This document shows positions 36,427 to 44,251 of a stretch of DNA of 64,000 bases, piece after piece. This DNA is from Parafrankia discariae. Its GTDB lineage: Bacteria; Actinomycetota; Actinomycetes; Frankiales; Frankiaceae. The first letter of the stretch is position 1. Each line of letters begins with the position of its first letter. A program made the translations under genes and the position numbers. The notes under the pieces were generated by a model. The model saw only the letters and a list, made by a program, of their open reading frames with translations, had not been told where the DNA came from and ran no database searches. The DNA lies in the NCBI RefSeq assembly GCF_000373365.1, contig NZ_KB891102.1, forward strand, positions 141,632 to 205,631. The letters are read 5' to 3'.

Positions 36427-37479
36427 GTGACCCGGACGACGAGCGACCGAAGCGACGACGCCGGCCGAACGACCCCCGGCGCCCCGGGCGCCGGCACCGG
36501 CCAGGATCCGGTCTCGTCCGGAACGGGCCGGTGGGGGATGACGATCCCGCTGGGCGACGCGTCCCTGACGGACCTGCCCGCGCTGTGCGGGCAGCTGGCG
36601 GACGCCGGCTACACCGACGCCTGGTCGTCCGAGGCGACCGCCACCGACGGGATCGTCCCGCTGGCGCTGGCCGCCGGCGAACCGCGGCTGCGGCTCGGCA
36701 GCGCGATCGTGTCGGCCTACACCCGCGGCCCGGCGCTGCTCGCCCAGACCGCGGCGACGATGGCGGCCGCCGCGCCGGGGCGGTTCGTTCTCGGGCTCGG
36801 CACGTCCTCGAACGTGATCGTCTCGAACTGGAACTCCATCCCGTTCAGCCGCCCCTACCAGCGGATGCTGGACACCGTCCGGTTCCTGCGCCGGGCCCTC
36901 GCCGGCGAGAAGATCACCGAGGAGTTCCCGACCTTCACCGTCCGCGGCTTCCGGCTCGGCGTCACCCCGCCGGTCCCACCGAAGATCATGGTCGCCGCGC
37001 TGCGGCCGAGGATGCTCGAGCTCGCCGGCCGCGAGGCGGACGGCGTGATCCTCAACTGGCTCTCGCCGGACGACTGCGACACCGTCCTGCCGTACGTGCG
37101 CGCGCACAACCCCGACGCCGAGGTGGTCGCCCGGATCTTCGTGTGCGTGCACGACGACCCGGCGGCCGCCCGCCGGCAGCTCAGGACGATGATCGCCGCG
37201 TACCTGACCGTCCCGGTGTACCGGGAGTTCCACCAGTGGCTCGGCCGTCAGGCCGCCCTGGAAGGCATGTGGGCGGCCTGGGAGGCCGGCGACCGCAGGG
37301 CCGCCCTGGCCGCGATCCCGGACGAAATCGTGGACGAGCTGATCGTGCACGGGACGGTCGAGCAGTGCCGGGCCGGCGTGCGCCGGTTCGTCGAGCACGG
37401 GGTGACCACCCCGGTCCTCTCGATCGTGAACGGCGGCCCGAGCCCACTGGACGTCGCCTCGGCGCTCGCCGCCCGCTGA
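36427..37479 (+). CDS. F420-type luciferase-like oxidoreductase
   Basis: About 350 residues of the luciferase-like monooxygenase fold, class F420-dependent. Features are ADAGYTDAWSSEATATDGIVPLALA, LGSAIVSAYTRGPALLAQTAA and RFVLGLGTSSNVIV, then PYQRMLDTVRFLRRALAG. Coenzyme and substrate are inferred from family only. GTG 36427 follows GATACT by six bases and may be a leaderless start; ATG 36538 (MTIPLGDAS) is the alternative that would remove a Ser/Thr-rich lead. Confidence 0.85.
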   Translation: MTRTTSDRSDDAGRTTPGAPGAGTGQDPVSSGTGRWGMTIPLGDASLTDLPALCGQLADAGYTDAWSSEATATDGIVPLALAAGEPRLRLGSAIVSAYTRGPALLAQTAATMAAAAPGRFVLGLGTSSNVIVSNWNSIPFSRPYQRMLDTVRFLRRALAGEKITEEFPTFTVRGFRLGVTPPVPPKIMVAALRPRMLELAGREADGVILNWLSPDDCDTVLPYVRAHNPDAEVVARIFVCVHDDPAAARRQLRTMIAAYLTVPVYREFHQWLGRQAALEGMWAAWEAGDRRAALAAIPDEIVDELIVHGTVEQCRAGVRRFVEHGVTTPVLSIVNGGPSPLDVASALAAR

Positions 37480-37536
37480 GCCCGTCCCACAGACGTCGTC
37501 GACGCGGGCGGTACCCGTGGACGGGCAGGGGGACTC

Positions 37537-38343
37537 GTGGTGCACACCGCTGAGCAGCGACCGTTCCTGGTCCGGTTCGGCTGGGGCGGTGAGGATCTGG
37601 CCATGCTGGCACCGGTCAGCGACACGGTGGTGATCGTCGACGTCCTCCGGTTCACGACAGCGGTCAGCGTCGCGGTGGCCAGCGGCGCACAGGTGCTGCC
37701 CTTCCGGTGGCGGGACGCGACGGCCGCCCGGTTCGCGGCCGAACACGGGGCGGTTCTCGCGGGACGACGTGAGGATCCGGCCACCCCGTGGTCCCTGTCC
37801 CCCACCGACCTCGCGCGCATTCCGGCCGGCACCCGCCTCGTCCTGCCCTCGCCGAACGGCGCAGCCCTGTCGGCCGCGGCGGCGGGCATCGGGACGCGCC
37901 TGGTCGCCGGCTGCCTGCGTAACGCGGCGGCGGTGGGCGGCCTGCTCGCGGAGGAGGTCGCCGCCGGACGGCACGTCGCGGTGATCGCCGCGGGCGAGCG
38001 GTGGCCCGACCCGTCCGGGCGTGAGCATGCCGGTCCGTTGCGTCCCGCCGTCGAGGACCTGCTCGGAGCCGGCGCGGTCATCGCCCGTGCCGTCGACACG
38101 GGCGCCCTGACCCGAACGCAGGTCTCCCCGGAGGCACGCGCCGCGGCGGCCGTCTTCCGCTCGGCCGAGCCCGACCTGCACGACGAGCTTCGCGGGTCGG
38201 TCTCCGGGCGGGAGCTGCTGGGCCTGGGCTGGGATGACGACGTCGCCTCCGCCGCGCTGCTCGACGCCGACCCGGTCGTTCCCGTTCTGCGCGACGGCGC
38301 GTTCACCGACCTCGGCCGCCCGCGCGGGCGCTCGGATCACTGA
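37537..38343 (+). CDS. 2-phosphosulfolactate phosphatase (ComB) family protein
   Basis: A 268-residue protein of the ComB family, which in methanogens makes sulfolactate for coenzyme M; in actinobacteria its role is not settled. VVIVDVLRFTTAVSVAVASGA near residue 32 and LVLPSPNGAALSAAA near 108 are the family motifs, with GCLRNAAAV and VAVIAAGERW following. GGGGGA lies just before the GTG start. It ends before a strong hairpin. Confidence 0.85.
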   Translation: MVHTAEQRPFLVRFGWGGEDLAMLAPVSDTVVIVDVLRFTTAVSVAVASGAQVLPFRWRDATAARFAAEHGAVLAGRREDPATPWSLSPTDLARIPAGTRLVLPSPNGAALSAAAAGIGTRLVAGCLRNAAAVGGLLAEEVAAGRHVAVIAAGERWPDPSGREHAGPLRPAVEDLLGAGAVIARAVDTGALTRTQVSPEARAAAAVFRSAEPDLHDELRGSVSGRELLGLGWDDDVASAALLDADPVVPVLRDGAFTDLGRPRGRSDH

Positions 38344-38371
38344 CCAGACCAGCACGCGGCAGCGCCCTGCC

Positions 38372-38387
38372 GCCGCCCACGGGCGGC
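38372..38387. terminator. hairpin between ComB-like gene and convergent zinc-finger ORF
   Basis: GCCGCCC and GGGCGGC flank two bases, giving a 7-bp stem about 29 bases after the ComB stop. It could serve both convergent genes. Confidence 0.45.
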
Positions 38388-38422
38388 ACCGCGTTCCGGC
38401 CGGCCGGGGGTCGACGGCCCGG

Positions 38423-38647
38423 TTACCGAGCCGGGCGACGGCGCGGTCGGGAAGGGCCGCGTGTCCCGTTCGGGACCGCGACGGGCCGGCCGGACGGCGG
38501 GTCGGCCGAGCGGCGCGGGGCCGGCGGTACCCGGCCGGCGGTACCGCCGCCGGGATCGGTGTCCTGGCAGGCCCAGGAACAGTAGCCGGCGGCGGCCACG
38601 ATCGGGACCAGGATTTCCTCCGCGCACCAGCGGCATACGGTGAACAC
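38423..38647 (-). CDS. small cysteine-cluster protein
   Basis: A 74-residue ORF with CRWC at residues 5-8 and CSWAC near 23-27, a four-cysteine arrangement that could hold zinc, followed by a basic Pro/Arg tail. It is preceded on its strand by AGGATGGGG. The Cys pattern, found in a frame free of stops, makes it more credible than neighbouring shadow ORFs, but there is no other support. Confidence 0.45.
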   Translation of the reverse strand: MFTVCRWCAEEILVPIVAAAGYCSWACQDTDPGGGTAGRVPPAPRRSADPPSGRPVAVPNGTRGPSRPRRRPAR

Positions 38648-39230
38648 CGCCCCATCCTGACGGAGGAGACGCTCGCTGCCATCGTCCGTCCGGGTAGTTC
38701 CGTGGGCCCACCTACCGCGCCTCGGCCGGGTTCGCGGGCCTCGGCGAGAAACCGCGTGGCGTACGCGACGAACCCCGGGACGATCCAGATCACTTTCCGC
38801 CGAAAGCGGATCACCGCTTTCAGCTGGAAGAACTCGGTGCGCGGCGTCTCCACCCGCGGGTCGACAACCTCCAGCCCGGCGGACTCGACCCCGGCCCGGC
38901 CGGGGTGGCGCCGATGCCGCGCTTCCGGCGGTCAGGACGCGGTCGCCCCGTCACCGTGAGCAGCATCGGCGACCGGTTCCTCGAACGCGCGGGCCATGTC
39001 CCGATCCTCGCGGCCCCTCGCACTCCCCGCGCAGGGCCACGACACCGCACAGCGTCCGAAGGCTTGGATTCTTCCGGTGGCCGAGCGTCGCGCGGCGGTG
39101 AAGCAGTACCGTCACCGGCCTTCCGGAACCGCCACCGATCAGCGCCTGATCGCCCCCCGCTAGAATTCCCCGCCTAACTGACGGCCTATCCCCGCGAGCC
39201 CTTTCCAAAAGCAAATGAGGACCACTGACG
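38648..39230. other. intergenic stretch with possible gene remnant and hairpins
   Basis: No confident gene is seen. A minus-strand frame beginning at GTG 38853 encodes a protein-like segment (LKAVIRFRRKVIWIVPGFVA). Within it GAAAGCGG-ATCA-CCGCTTTC forms an 8-bp hairpin (38802-38821), and CTTTC-CGCC-GAAAG (38793-38806) forms an alternative that shares one arm. The rest, up to the start of the small PH-like gene, is less GC-rich than average and featureless. Confidence 0.4.
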
Positions 39231-39599
39231 ATGGCTCTTCGCGACAAACTCACCGAGCGCGCCCAGCCCTTTCTCGCACCGGGTGAGACGGTGCGGCACG
39301 TCTTCCAGGCGCAGACCGGGCCGACGCCCTACTTCTTCCTTCTCACCACTCTGATCATCTTCTGGATCGACTATCGGATCGTGGTGGTGACGGACCAGAG
39401 CGTTCTGGTGCTGCGGGCCGGCAAGCTCGTCGCGACGAAGCCGAAGGGCGACGCCCCGCTCGCGCGACTGCCCCGCGAGACCGTCCTCGGGCCGGTCAGC
39501 GGCCTGTGGGGGACGACGGAGGCGACCGGCGAGAAGCTGCGGGTCCACAAGCGCTTCCACAAGGACATCGCCGCCGCCGACGCCGCGATCAGTCGGTAG
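39231..39599 (+). CDS. small PH-like domain protein
   Basis: A 122-residue protein of unknown function. A short amphipathic start (ALRDKLTERAQPFLAPGETVRHVF) is followed by a hydrophobic segment (PYFFLLTTLIIFWIDYRIVVVTDQSVLVL) and a charged C-terminus. The pattern of LAPGE(T/R)V...VVTD..VL resembles bacterial PH-like proteins. It ends with an 11-base tail-to-tail overlap with the MFS gene. Confidence 0.7.
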   Translation: MALRDKLTERAQPFLAPGETVRHVFQAQTGPTPYFFLLTTLIIFWIDYRIVVVTDQSVLVLRAGKLVATKPKGDAPLARLPRETVLGPVSGLWGTTEATGEKLRVHKRFHKDIAAADAAISR

Positions 39600-40995
39600 C
39601 GGAGCCGCCGCCGCTCACGCCTACCGGTTCCCCGCCACCGGCGCGGGCACCGGTGCCCGCGCCCGCGTGCAACAGGGCCAGGACGACGACCGCGAGAGCG
39701 GCCACGATCGCGGCGAACACCAGGCCGGCGGTGGTCAGGCTGGTCAGCTCGACGAGCAGGCCGACCCCGACGACCGGCACTGAGATCGCCACGTAGGCGA
39801 CGACGAAGAAGGCCGAGGCGGCCTCGGCCCGGCGGTCGGCCGGGGAGGCCCCGTTCACGGCGGCGAGGCCGGCCCGGAAGCCGATCCCCTGGGACGCTCC
39901 GGAGATCACGCCACCGACCACCAGGCCGGCGACCGACGACGTGGCCAGGCCCAGCGCGAGCACGCCCATGCCCAGCACCAGCCCGGCGCAGCCGACGGTC
40001 AGCCCGATGCGCTCGGGTGGGCGTCCCGGTGCGGCTAGCCGGCGGGTGACGACGTCGAGCGAGGCCTGACCGGCGGCGGAGGCGGCGAACACGGCGAAGA
40101 CGACCAGTCCGGTGACGGCCCGGTTCGGCGGGTCCAGCACGGCGCCCAGGAAGGCGGGTGCCACGGCCGTGTAGAGGCCGAGGACGGCGAAGCCGGCGAA
40201 GGCCGCCATCGCGGCGCCGACGAAGACCGACCGGGCGCTCGGTGGCACCCGGGGACGCTGCGGGCGCAGCCGGGCCGGGCCGGTCACCTCCACGGTCTCG
40301 GGCATCAGCCAGACGCCGATCGCGGCCGGGACGAGCAGCGCCAGATCGACCACGAAGGTCAGCCGCAGCGGGTTGGGGGCGTACTGGGAGAGCAGGCCGG
40401 TCAGCAGCGGGCCGCAGCCCAGGCCGCCCATGTTGGCGACGGTGGCGACCAGGGTGGCGCGTCCCCGCCGATGTGGCGGCGCGAGGTCGAGGATCGTCGC
40501 GGTGGCCGTCCCGGTGAAGACACCCGCGGACAGGCCGGAGAGCACCCGGCCGACGAGCAGGACGCCGACGTTGTCCGCCAGCAGGAAGACCGCGGCGCTC
40601 GCGGCCGAGGCGAGCAGGCCGGGCAGCAGCGCGCGGCGGCGGCCGACCTGGTCGGAGAGCCGTCCGAACAGCAGCAGGGCCGTGATCACGCCGACGGCGT
40701 AGGTGGCGAAGACCACGGTGACCATGAGCTGGGAGAAGCCGAACCGCTCGCGGTAGAGCGGATAGATCGGTGTCGGCAGGGTGGTGCCGAGCATCGTGAC
40801 GACGAAGGCGTAGGTGGCGAGGACGAACCCGACCTGGCGGCTGGTCGACGGGCGCCGCCGGCGCTGGCCGGCCGGGTCCGGGCCCGGACCCGGGTGGGCG
40901 GGCGGGGCGCCGGCGGCGGCGCCCGCCGTGGTCCTCACGTCCGGGCCGCCGCGGGCGGCTCCCTCCGGCAGGTCGGCAGAGCCAGCGGCGGGCAT
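39589..40995 (-). CDS. MFS transporter
   Basis: A 468-residue major facilitator with twelve hydrophobic segments. GRLSDQVGRRRALLPG between helices 2 and 3 is the family signature, and LVGRVLSGLSAGVFTGTATATI is helix 4. The first ~60 residues are a Pro/Gly-rich cytoplasmic lead. The start ATG has AAGGGG directly upstream. The substrate is unknown; drug or sugar efflux is usual for this type. Confidence 0.88.
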   Translation of the reverse strand: MPAAGSADLPEGAARGGPDVRTTAGAAAGAPPAHPGPGPDPAGQRRRRPSTSRQVGFVLATYAFVVTMLGTTLPTPIYPLYRERFGFSQLMVTVVFATYAVGVITALLLFGRLSDQVGRRRALLPGLLASAASAAVFLLADNVGVLLVGRVLSGLSAGVFTGTATATILDLAPPHRRGRATLVATVANMGGLGCGPLLTGLLSQYAPNPLRLTFVVDLALLVPAAIGVWLMPETVEVTGPARLRPQRPRVPPSARSVFVGAAMAAFAGFAVLGLYTAVAPAFLGAVLDPPNRAVTGLVVFAVFAASAAGQASLDVVTRRLAAPGRPPERIGLTVGCAGLVLGMGVLALGLATSSVAGLVVGGVISGASQGIGFRAGLAAVNGASPADRRAEAASAFFVVAYVAISVPVVGVGLLVELTSLTTAGLVFAAIVAALAVVVLALLHAGAGTGARAGGGEPVGVSGGGSATD

Positions 40996-41171
40996 CCCCT
41001 TACCTTGCCCCCCGCCAAACCCCGGCGGTAGCCCGACCGAGGTGAGGAGCGTCGCATCCCGCCGGGCTGGACGGCGGCCCCGGCCAGCCGGCGCGGCCCG
41101 GCCAGCCACGGCGCCCGCGGCCACCTGCCGCGGACCTGGCCGGCTACGGCGCTCTGACCGGCTACGGCAGG

Positions 41172-42050
41172 ATGTCCGGTGTGGTCATTCCGATTCACGA
41201 CATCAACCCGCTGCGACGCAGGCCGATCGTGACCTGGCTGCTGATCGCCGCCAACGTCGTGATCTTCGTGTTCTTCACGCCGGTGGTCAGCTCGGTGGCC
41301 GGAGTGCGGACCTCACAGCCGCAGAACGCCTGCGAGCAGCAGCGTTTCTTCCAGGAATGGGGTGCGATCCCGAAGGAGCTGCTGTCGAACGAGCAGCTGT
41401 CGGCGACGAACTCCGGCCGGCTCGCGGTGGACGCGCAGGGCCGGGTGGGCTGTCTGCAGGAGTCACCGCCGACGTTCGACAAGTCGCCGGTCCTGTCGGT
41501 GCTCAGCGCGATGTTCCTGCACGGCAGCTGGCTGCATCTACTCGGCAACATGCTGTTCCTCGGGGTGTTCGGCAACAACATCGAGGATCGGATGGGCCGG
41601 CTGCTGTACCTGCTCTTCTATCTGACCTGCGGTTACGCGGCGGCGTACGGCTTCGCCGCGTTCGAGGGGAACACCACCAGCACCCTGATCGGCGCGTCCG
41701 GGGCGGTGGCCGGAGTGCTCGGCGCGTACCTCGTCGTGTTTCCTCGGGCCCGGGTCATCGGGCTGGTCTCGGTGTTGTTCTTCCTCCCGTTCTGGCTGCC
41801 GGCGTGGATCGTGCTCGGGTTCTGGTTCGCGCTGCAGTACGTGTACTTCACCGGCTTCGGGGTGGCCGACGGTGGGAGCGTCGCCTATGGCGCGCACGTG
41901 GTCGGGTTCGTCGTGGGGGCCGTGCTGGTGGCGCCGTTCGTCCAGCGGCTGCGCGCGGCCGGGCCCGATCCGCGCCGGGCGGTCCACCACCGCTGGGTGC
42001 GTGAGCCACCCGGCTTCGGTCAGCAGCGACGGCCCCGGCACCGCGGCTGA
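41172..42050 (+). CDS. rhomboid-family intramembrane serine protease
   Basis: A 292-residue membrane protease. HGSWLHLLGNMLFLGVFG is the conserved loop and helix 2, GASGAVAGVLGAYLVV carries the catalytic Ser, and GSVAYGAHVVGFVVGA the catalytic His. The dyad is intact, so it should cleave transmembrane substrates within the membrane. A long loop follows helix 1, with two cysteines. A strong terminator hairpin follows the stop. Confidence 0.93.
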   Translation: MSGVVIPIHDINPLRRRPIVTWLLIAANVVIFVFFTPVVSSVAGVRTSQPQNACEQQRFFQEWGAIPKELLSNEQLSATNSGRLAVDAQGRVGCLQESPPTFDKSPVLSVLSAMFLHGSWLHLLGNMLFLGVFGNNIEDRMGRLLYLLFYLTCGYAAAYGFAAFEGNTTSTLIGASGAVAGVLGAYLVVFPRARVIGLVSVLFFLPFWLPAWIVLGFWFALQYVYFTGFGVADGGSVAYGAHVVGFVVGAVLVAPFVQRLRAAGPDPRRAVHHRWVREPPGFGQQRRPRHRG

Positions 42051-42077
42051 GCCTGCCGGGGGCGGTCCCCGGCCGTG

Positions 42078-42114
42078 CCGGGCCCGGCGGGGCCGGCCGC
42101 CCCGCCGGGCCCGG
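42078..42114 (+). terminator. 16-bp perfect hairpin after the rhomboid gene
   Basis: CCGGGCCCGGCGGGGC pairs perfectly with its complement across a CGGCC loop, 27 bases after the stop codon. It is the strongest stem in the window; no T-run follows. Confidence 0.75.
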
Positions 42115-42190
42115 CCGCCGGTGTGGGAAAGAACCGCTGGGGAAAAACCGCTGGTGACGAGCTCGGCCATCCGGCACCGTTGGTGGCGCT

Positions 42191-43402
42191 ATGACAACCA
42201 CATATCACCGCGCCCTGACCACGCCGGGTGCCGCCCGCTTCGTCTCCGCCGCGTTCCTGGGTCGGCTCCCGATCGCCATGGTCTCCGTGGGGACGGTGCT
42301 GCTCGTCCAGACCGAGACCGGTTCCTACGGGGTGGGCGGGGCGGTCGCGGCGGCCGGGGCCGTCGGTGAGGCGCTGCTCGCCCCGCGCGTCGGGCGGGCC
42401 CTCGACCGGTTCGGGCAGGCGCGGGTGCTGTCCGGTTGCCTGGCCGGGCACCTGGCGGCGATGACCACGCTGGTCGTGGCGGTGACGGCCGGCGCGCCGC
42501 GCCCGGTGTGGTTCGCCGCCTCGGCGGTCGCCGGCGGCCTGCTGCCCCCGGTGGGCGCCTGCGTCCGCGCGCGGTGGAGCGCCCGGCTCGGCAGCGGTGA
42601 GCTGCTCGGCACCGCGCTGGCGCTCGAGTCGGCGCTCGACGAGGCGGTGTTCGTTCTCGGCCCCACGCTGGTGACGCTGCTGACGGTGCTGATCGCGCCG
42701 CCCGCGGGCCTGGTCGCGTCGATGGTCTTCCTGACGACGGGCACCGGGGCGCTGATCGCCCTGCGCGAGAGCGATCCGGGGCCGCGCGGCGGGGGCCCGA
42801 CCGCCGGCGCCCGCATGCTGCGCGACGGGGGCACCCGCACCCTTCTGTTGATCTTCCTGTGCATCGGCATCGCGTTCGGCGGGGTGGACGTGTCGATGGT
42901 CGCCTTCGCCCGGGAGGAGGGACTCGCCGCGGTGGGCGGGGTGCTGCTCGGGCTGTTCGCGACCGGCTCCGCCGTGTCCGGGCTGGTGTACGGCGCTCGG
43001 GCACACCGCCGGCCGTTGGCCGGCCGGTTCCTGCTCGCCGCGGCCGTGATGGCGGTCGGGATGGCGCTGCCGCTGGCCGGGGTGACCCTCGAGCTGATGA
43101 TCCCGCTCGCGCTGCTGGCCGGGGCGACCGTCTCCCCCACCCTGATCACCGGGAACGCGGTGGTGGAACGCCTGGTCGGCGCCGAGGCGCGTACCGAGGG
43201 GTTCGCCTGGCTCACCATGGCGGTCGTCAGCGGGATAGCCGTCGGGGCGCCGCTCGCCGGCAGTCTGGTGGACGGCGGGGGCGCGCACCGCGGACTGCTG
43301 GTGGCCGCGGGGGCCGGTGTTCTCATCGGTTCGGCCGCGCTGACCGGCCGCCGCCCGCTCTCCTCAGGCCGACTGGTGGATCATCGTCCACACAACGATT
43401 GA
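42191..43402 (+). CDS. MFS transporter
   Basis: A 403-residue transporter with about twelve hydrophobic segments and short loops. VGGAVAAAGAVGEALLAPRVGRALDRFGQARVLSG matches the loop 2-3 region of MFS efflux proteins. It resembles the ProP/MFS_1 class with unknown substrate. It is not homologous in detail to the MFS protein at 39.6-41.0 kb. It precedes the response-regulator promoter by about 30 bases. Confidence 0.85.
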   Translation: MTTTYHRALTTPGAARFVSAAFLGRLPIAMVSVGTVLLVQTETGSYGVGGAVAAAGAVGEALLAPRVGRALDRFGQARVLSGCLAGHLAAMTTLVVAVTAGAPRPVWFAASAVAGGLLPPVGACVRARWSARLGSGELLGTALALESALDEAVFVLGPTLVTLLTVLIAPPAGLVASMVFLTTGTGALIALRESDPGPRGGGPTAGARMLRDGGTRTLLLIFLCIGIAFGGVDVSMVAFAREEGLAAVGGVLLGLFATGSAVSGLVYGARAHRRPLAGRFLLAAAVMAVGMALPLAGVTLELMIPLALLAGATVSPTLITGNAVVERLVGAEARTEGFAWLTMAVVSGIAVGAPLAGSLVDGGGAHRGLLVAAGAGVLIGSAALTGRRPLSSGRLVDHRPHND

Positions 43403-43430
43403 ACCCGACTAACCGGCCGTTCACCAGGGT

Positions 43431-43436
43431 TATAAT
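43431..43436 (+). promoter_or_regulatory. consensus -10 box TATAAT for the response regulator
   Basis: A perfect TATAAT at 43431-43436, rare in such GC-rich DNA. No clear -35 stands at 17 bases. Transcription would begin near 43443, leaving a leader of about 58 bases to GTG 43501. Confidence 0.55.
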
Positions 43437-43500
43437 CTGCATGCTGCACGTGACATACAGCGACGTTCTTCAACGACAGCGGGGTCGGGCGGAGTCAACG

Positions 43501-44196
43501 GTGTCAGAGGTATCGACGGGCAGTTCCGAGGCCGGCGTGACGCCCGCCCAGCAGTCGCGGGCGGGCTCCATCCGCGTCTTCCTCCTCGACGACCACGAAG
43601 TCGTCCGCCGCGGGCTGCGTGACCTGCTCTCCGAGGAGTCCGACATCGTCGTGGTGGGCGAGGCCGGGCGCGCCGACGAGGCGATCGCGGACATCATCTT
43701 GCTGCGCCCGGACGTCGCCGTCCTGGACGCGCGGCTGCAGGAGGGCAGCGGGATCGAGGTGTGCCGGCACGTCCGGTCGCACGACCCGGAGATCGCCTGC
43801 CTCATCCTCACCTCGTTCGACGACGAGGACGCCCTGTTCACCGCGATCATGGCCGGGGCCGCGGGCTACGTCCTGAAGCAGATCCGCGGTACCGCGCTGG
43901 TCGACGCGGTGCGCCAGGTGGCGGCCGGTCAGTCCCTGCTCGACCCGGCGGTCACCTCCCGGGTGCTGTTCCGGCTGCGCGAGGGGCCGGTGGAGGACGA
44001 GCGGCTCGCCGGCCTCACCGACCAGGAGCGGCGGATCCTCGCGCTGATCGCCGAGGGGCTGACGAACCGGCAGATCGCCGCCCGTATGTTCCTGGCGGAG
44101 AAGACGGTCAAGAACTACGTGTCGAGCATGCTGTCCAAGCTCGGGATGGAGAGTCGCACGCAGGCGGCGGTGTTCGCCACCAAACTGTCGTCCTGA
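43501..44196 (+). CDS. NarL/DevR-type response regulator
   Basis: A 231-residue regulator: receiver domain (residues ~23-145) with the acidic pair in LLDDHEVVRRGLRDLL, phosphoacceptor Asp in VAVLDARL, Thr/Ser in LILTSFDDE and Lys in GYVLKQIRG; then a LuxR helix-turn-helix (LTDQERRILALIAEGLTNRQIA, KTVKNYVSSMLSKLGM). It is close in layout to mycobacterial DevR/DosR. GTG 43501 has GGAG six bases upstream; ATG 43441 is in frame but lies at the expected transcription start. The likely partner kinase is the convergent gene downstream. Confidence 0.9.
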   Translation: MSEVSTGSSEAGVTPAQQSRAGSIRVFLLDDHEVVRRGLRDLLSEESDIVVVGEAGRADEAIADIILLRPDVAVLDARLQEGSGIEVCRHVRSHDPEIACLILTSFDDEDALFTAIMAGAAGYVLKQIRGTALVDAVRQVAAGQSLLDPAVTSRVLFRLREGPVEDERLAGLTDQERRILALIAEGLTNRQIAARMFLAEKTVKNYVSSMLSKLGMESRTQAAVFATKLSS

Positions 44197-44216
44197 CGGC
44201 CGGCTCGCGGGCCGAA

Positions 44217-44232
44217 GCGGCGGAGCCGCCGC
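44217..44232. terminator. hairpin between convergent response regulator and kinase genes
   Basis: GCGGCGG and CCGCCGC flank two bases, a 7-bp stem about 20 bases after either stop codon. It could terminate both transcripts. Confidence 0.5.
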
Positions 44233-44251
44233 GCGGTCGGAGCGGCCCTGG

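Noticed and set aside
36349-38853. 834-codon minus-strand ORF opposite CobL-ComB genes
   Set aside because: Most of it is the shadow of the F420-type oxidoreductase and ComB genes; only its first ~45 codons look protein-like and are reported separately.
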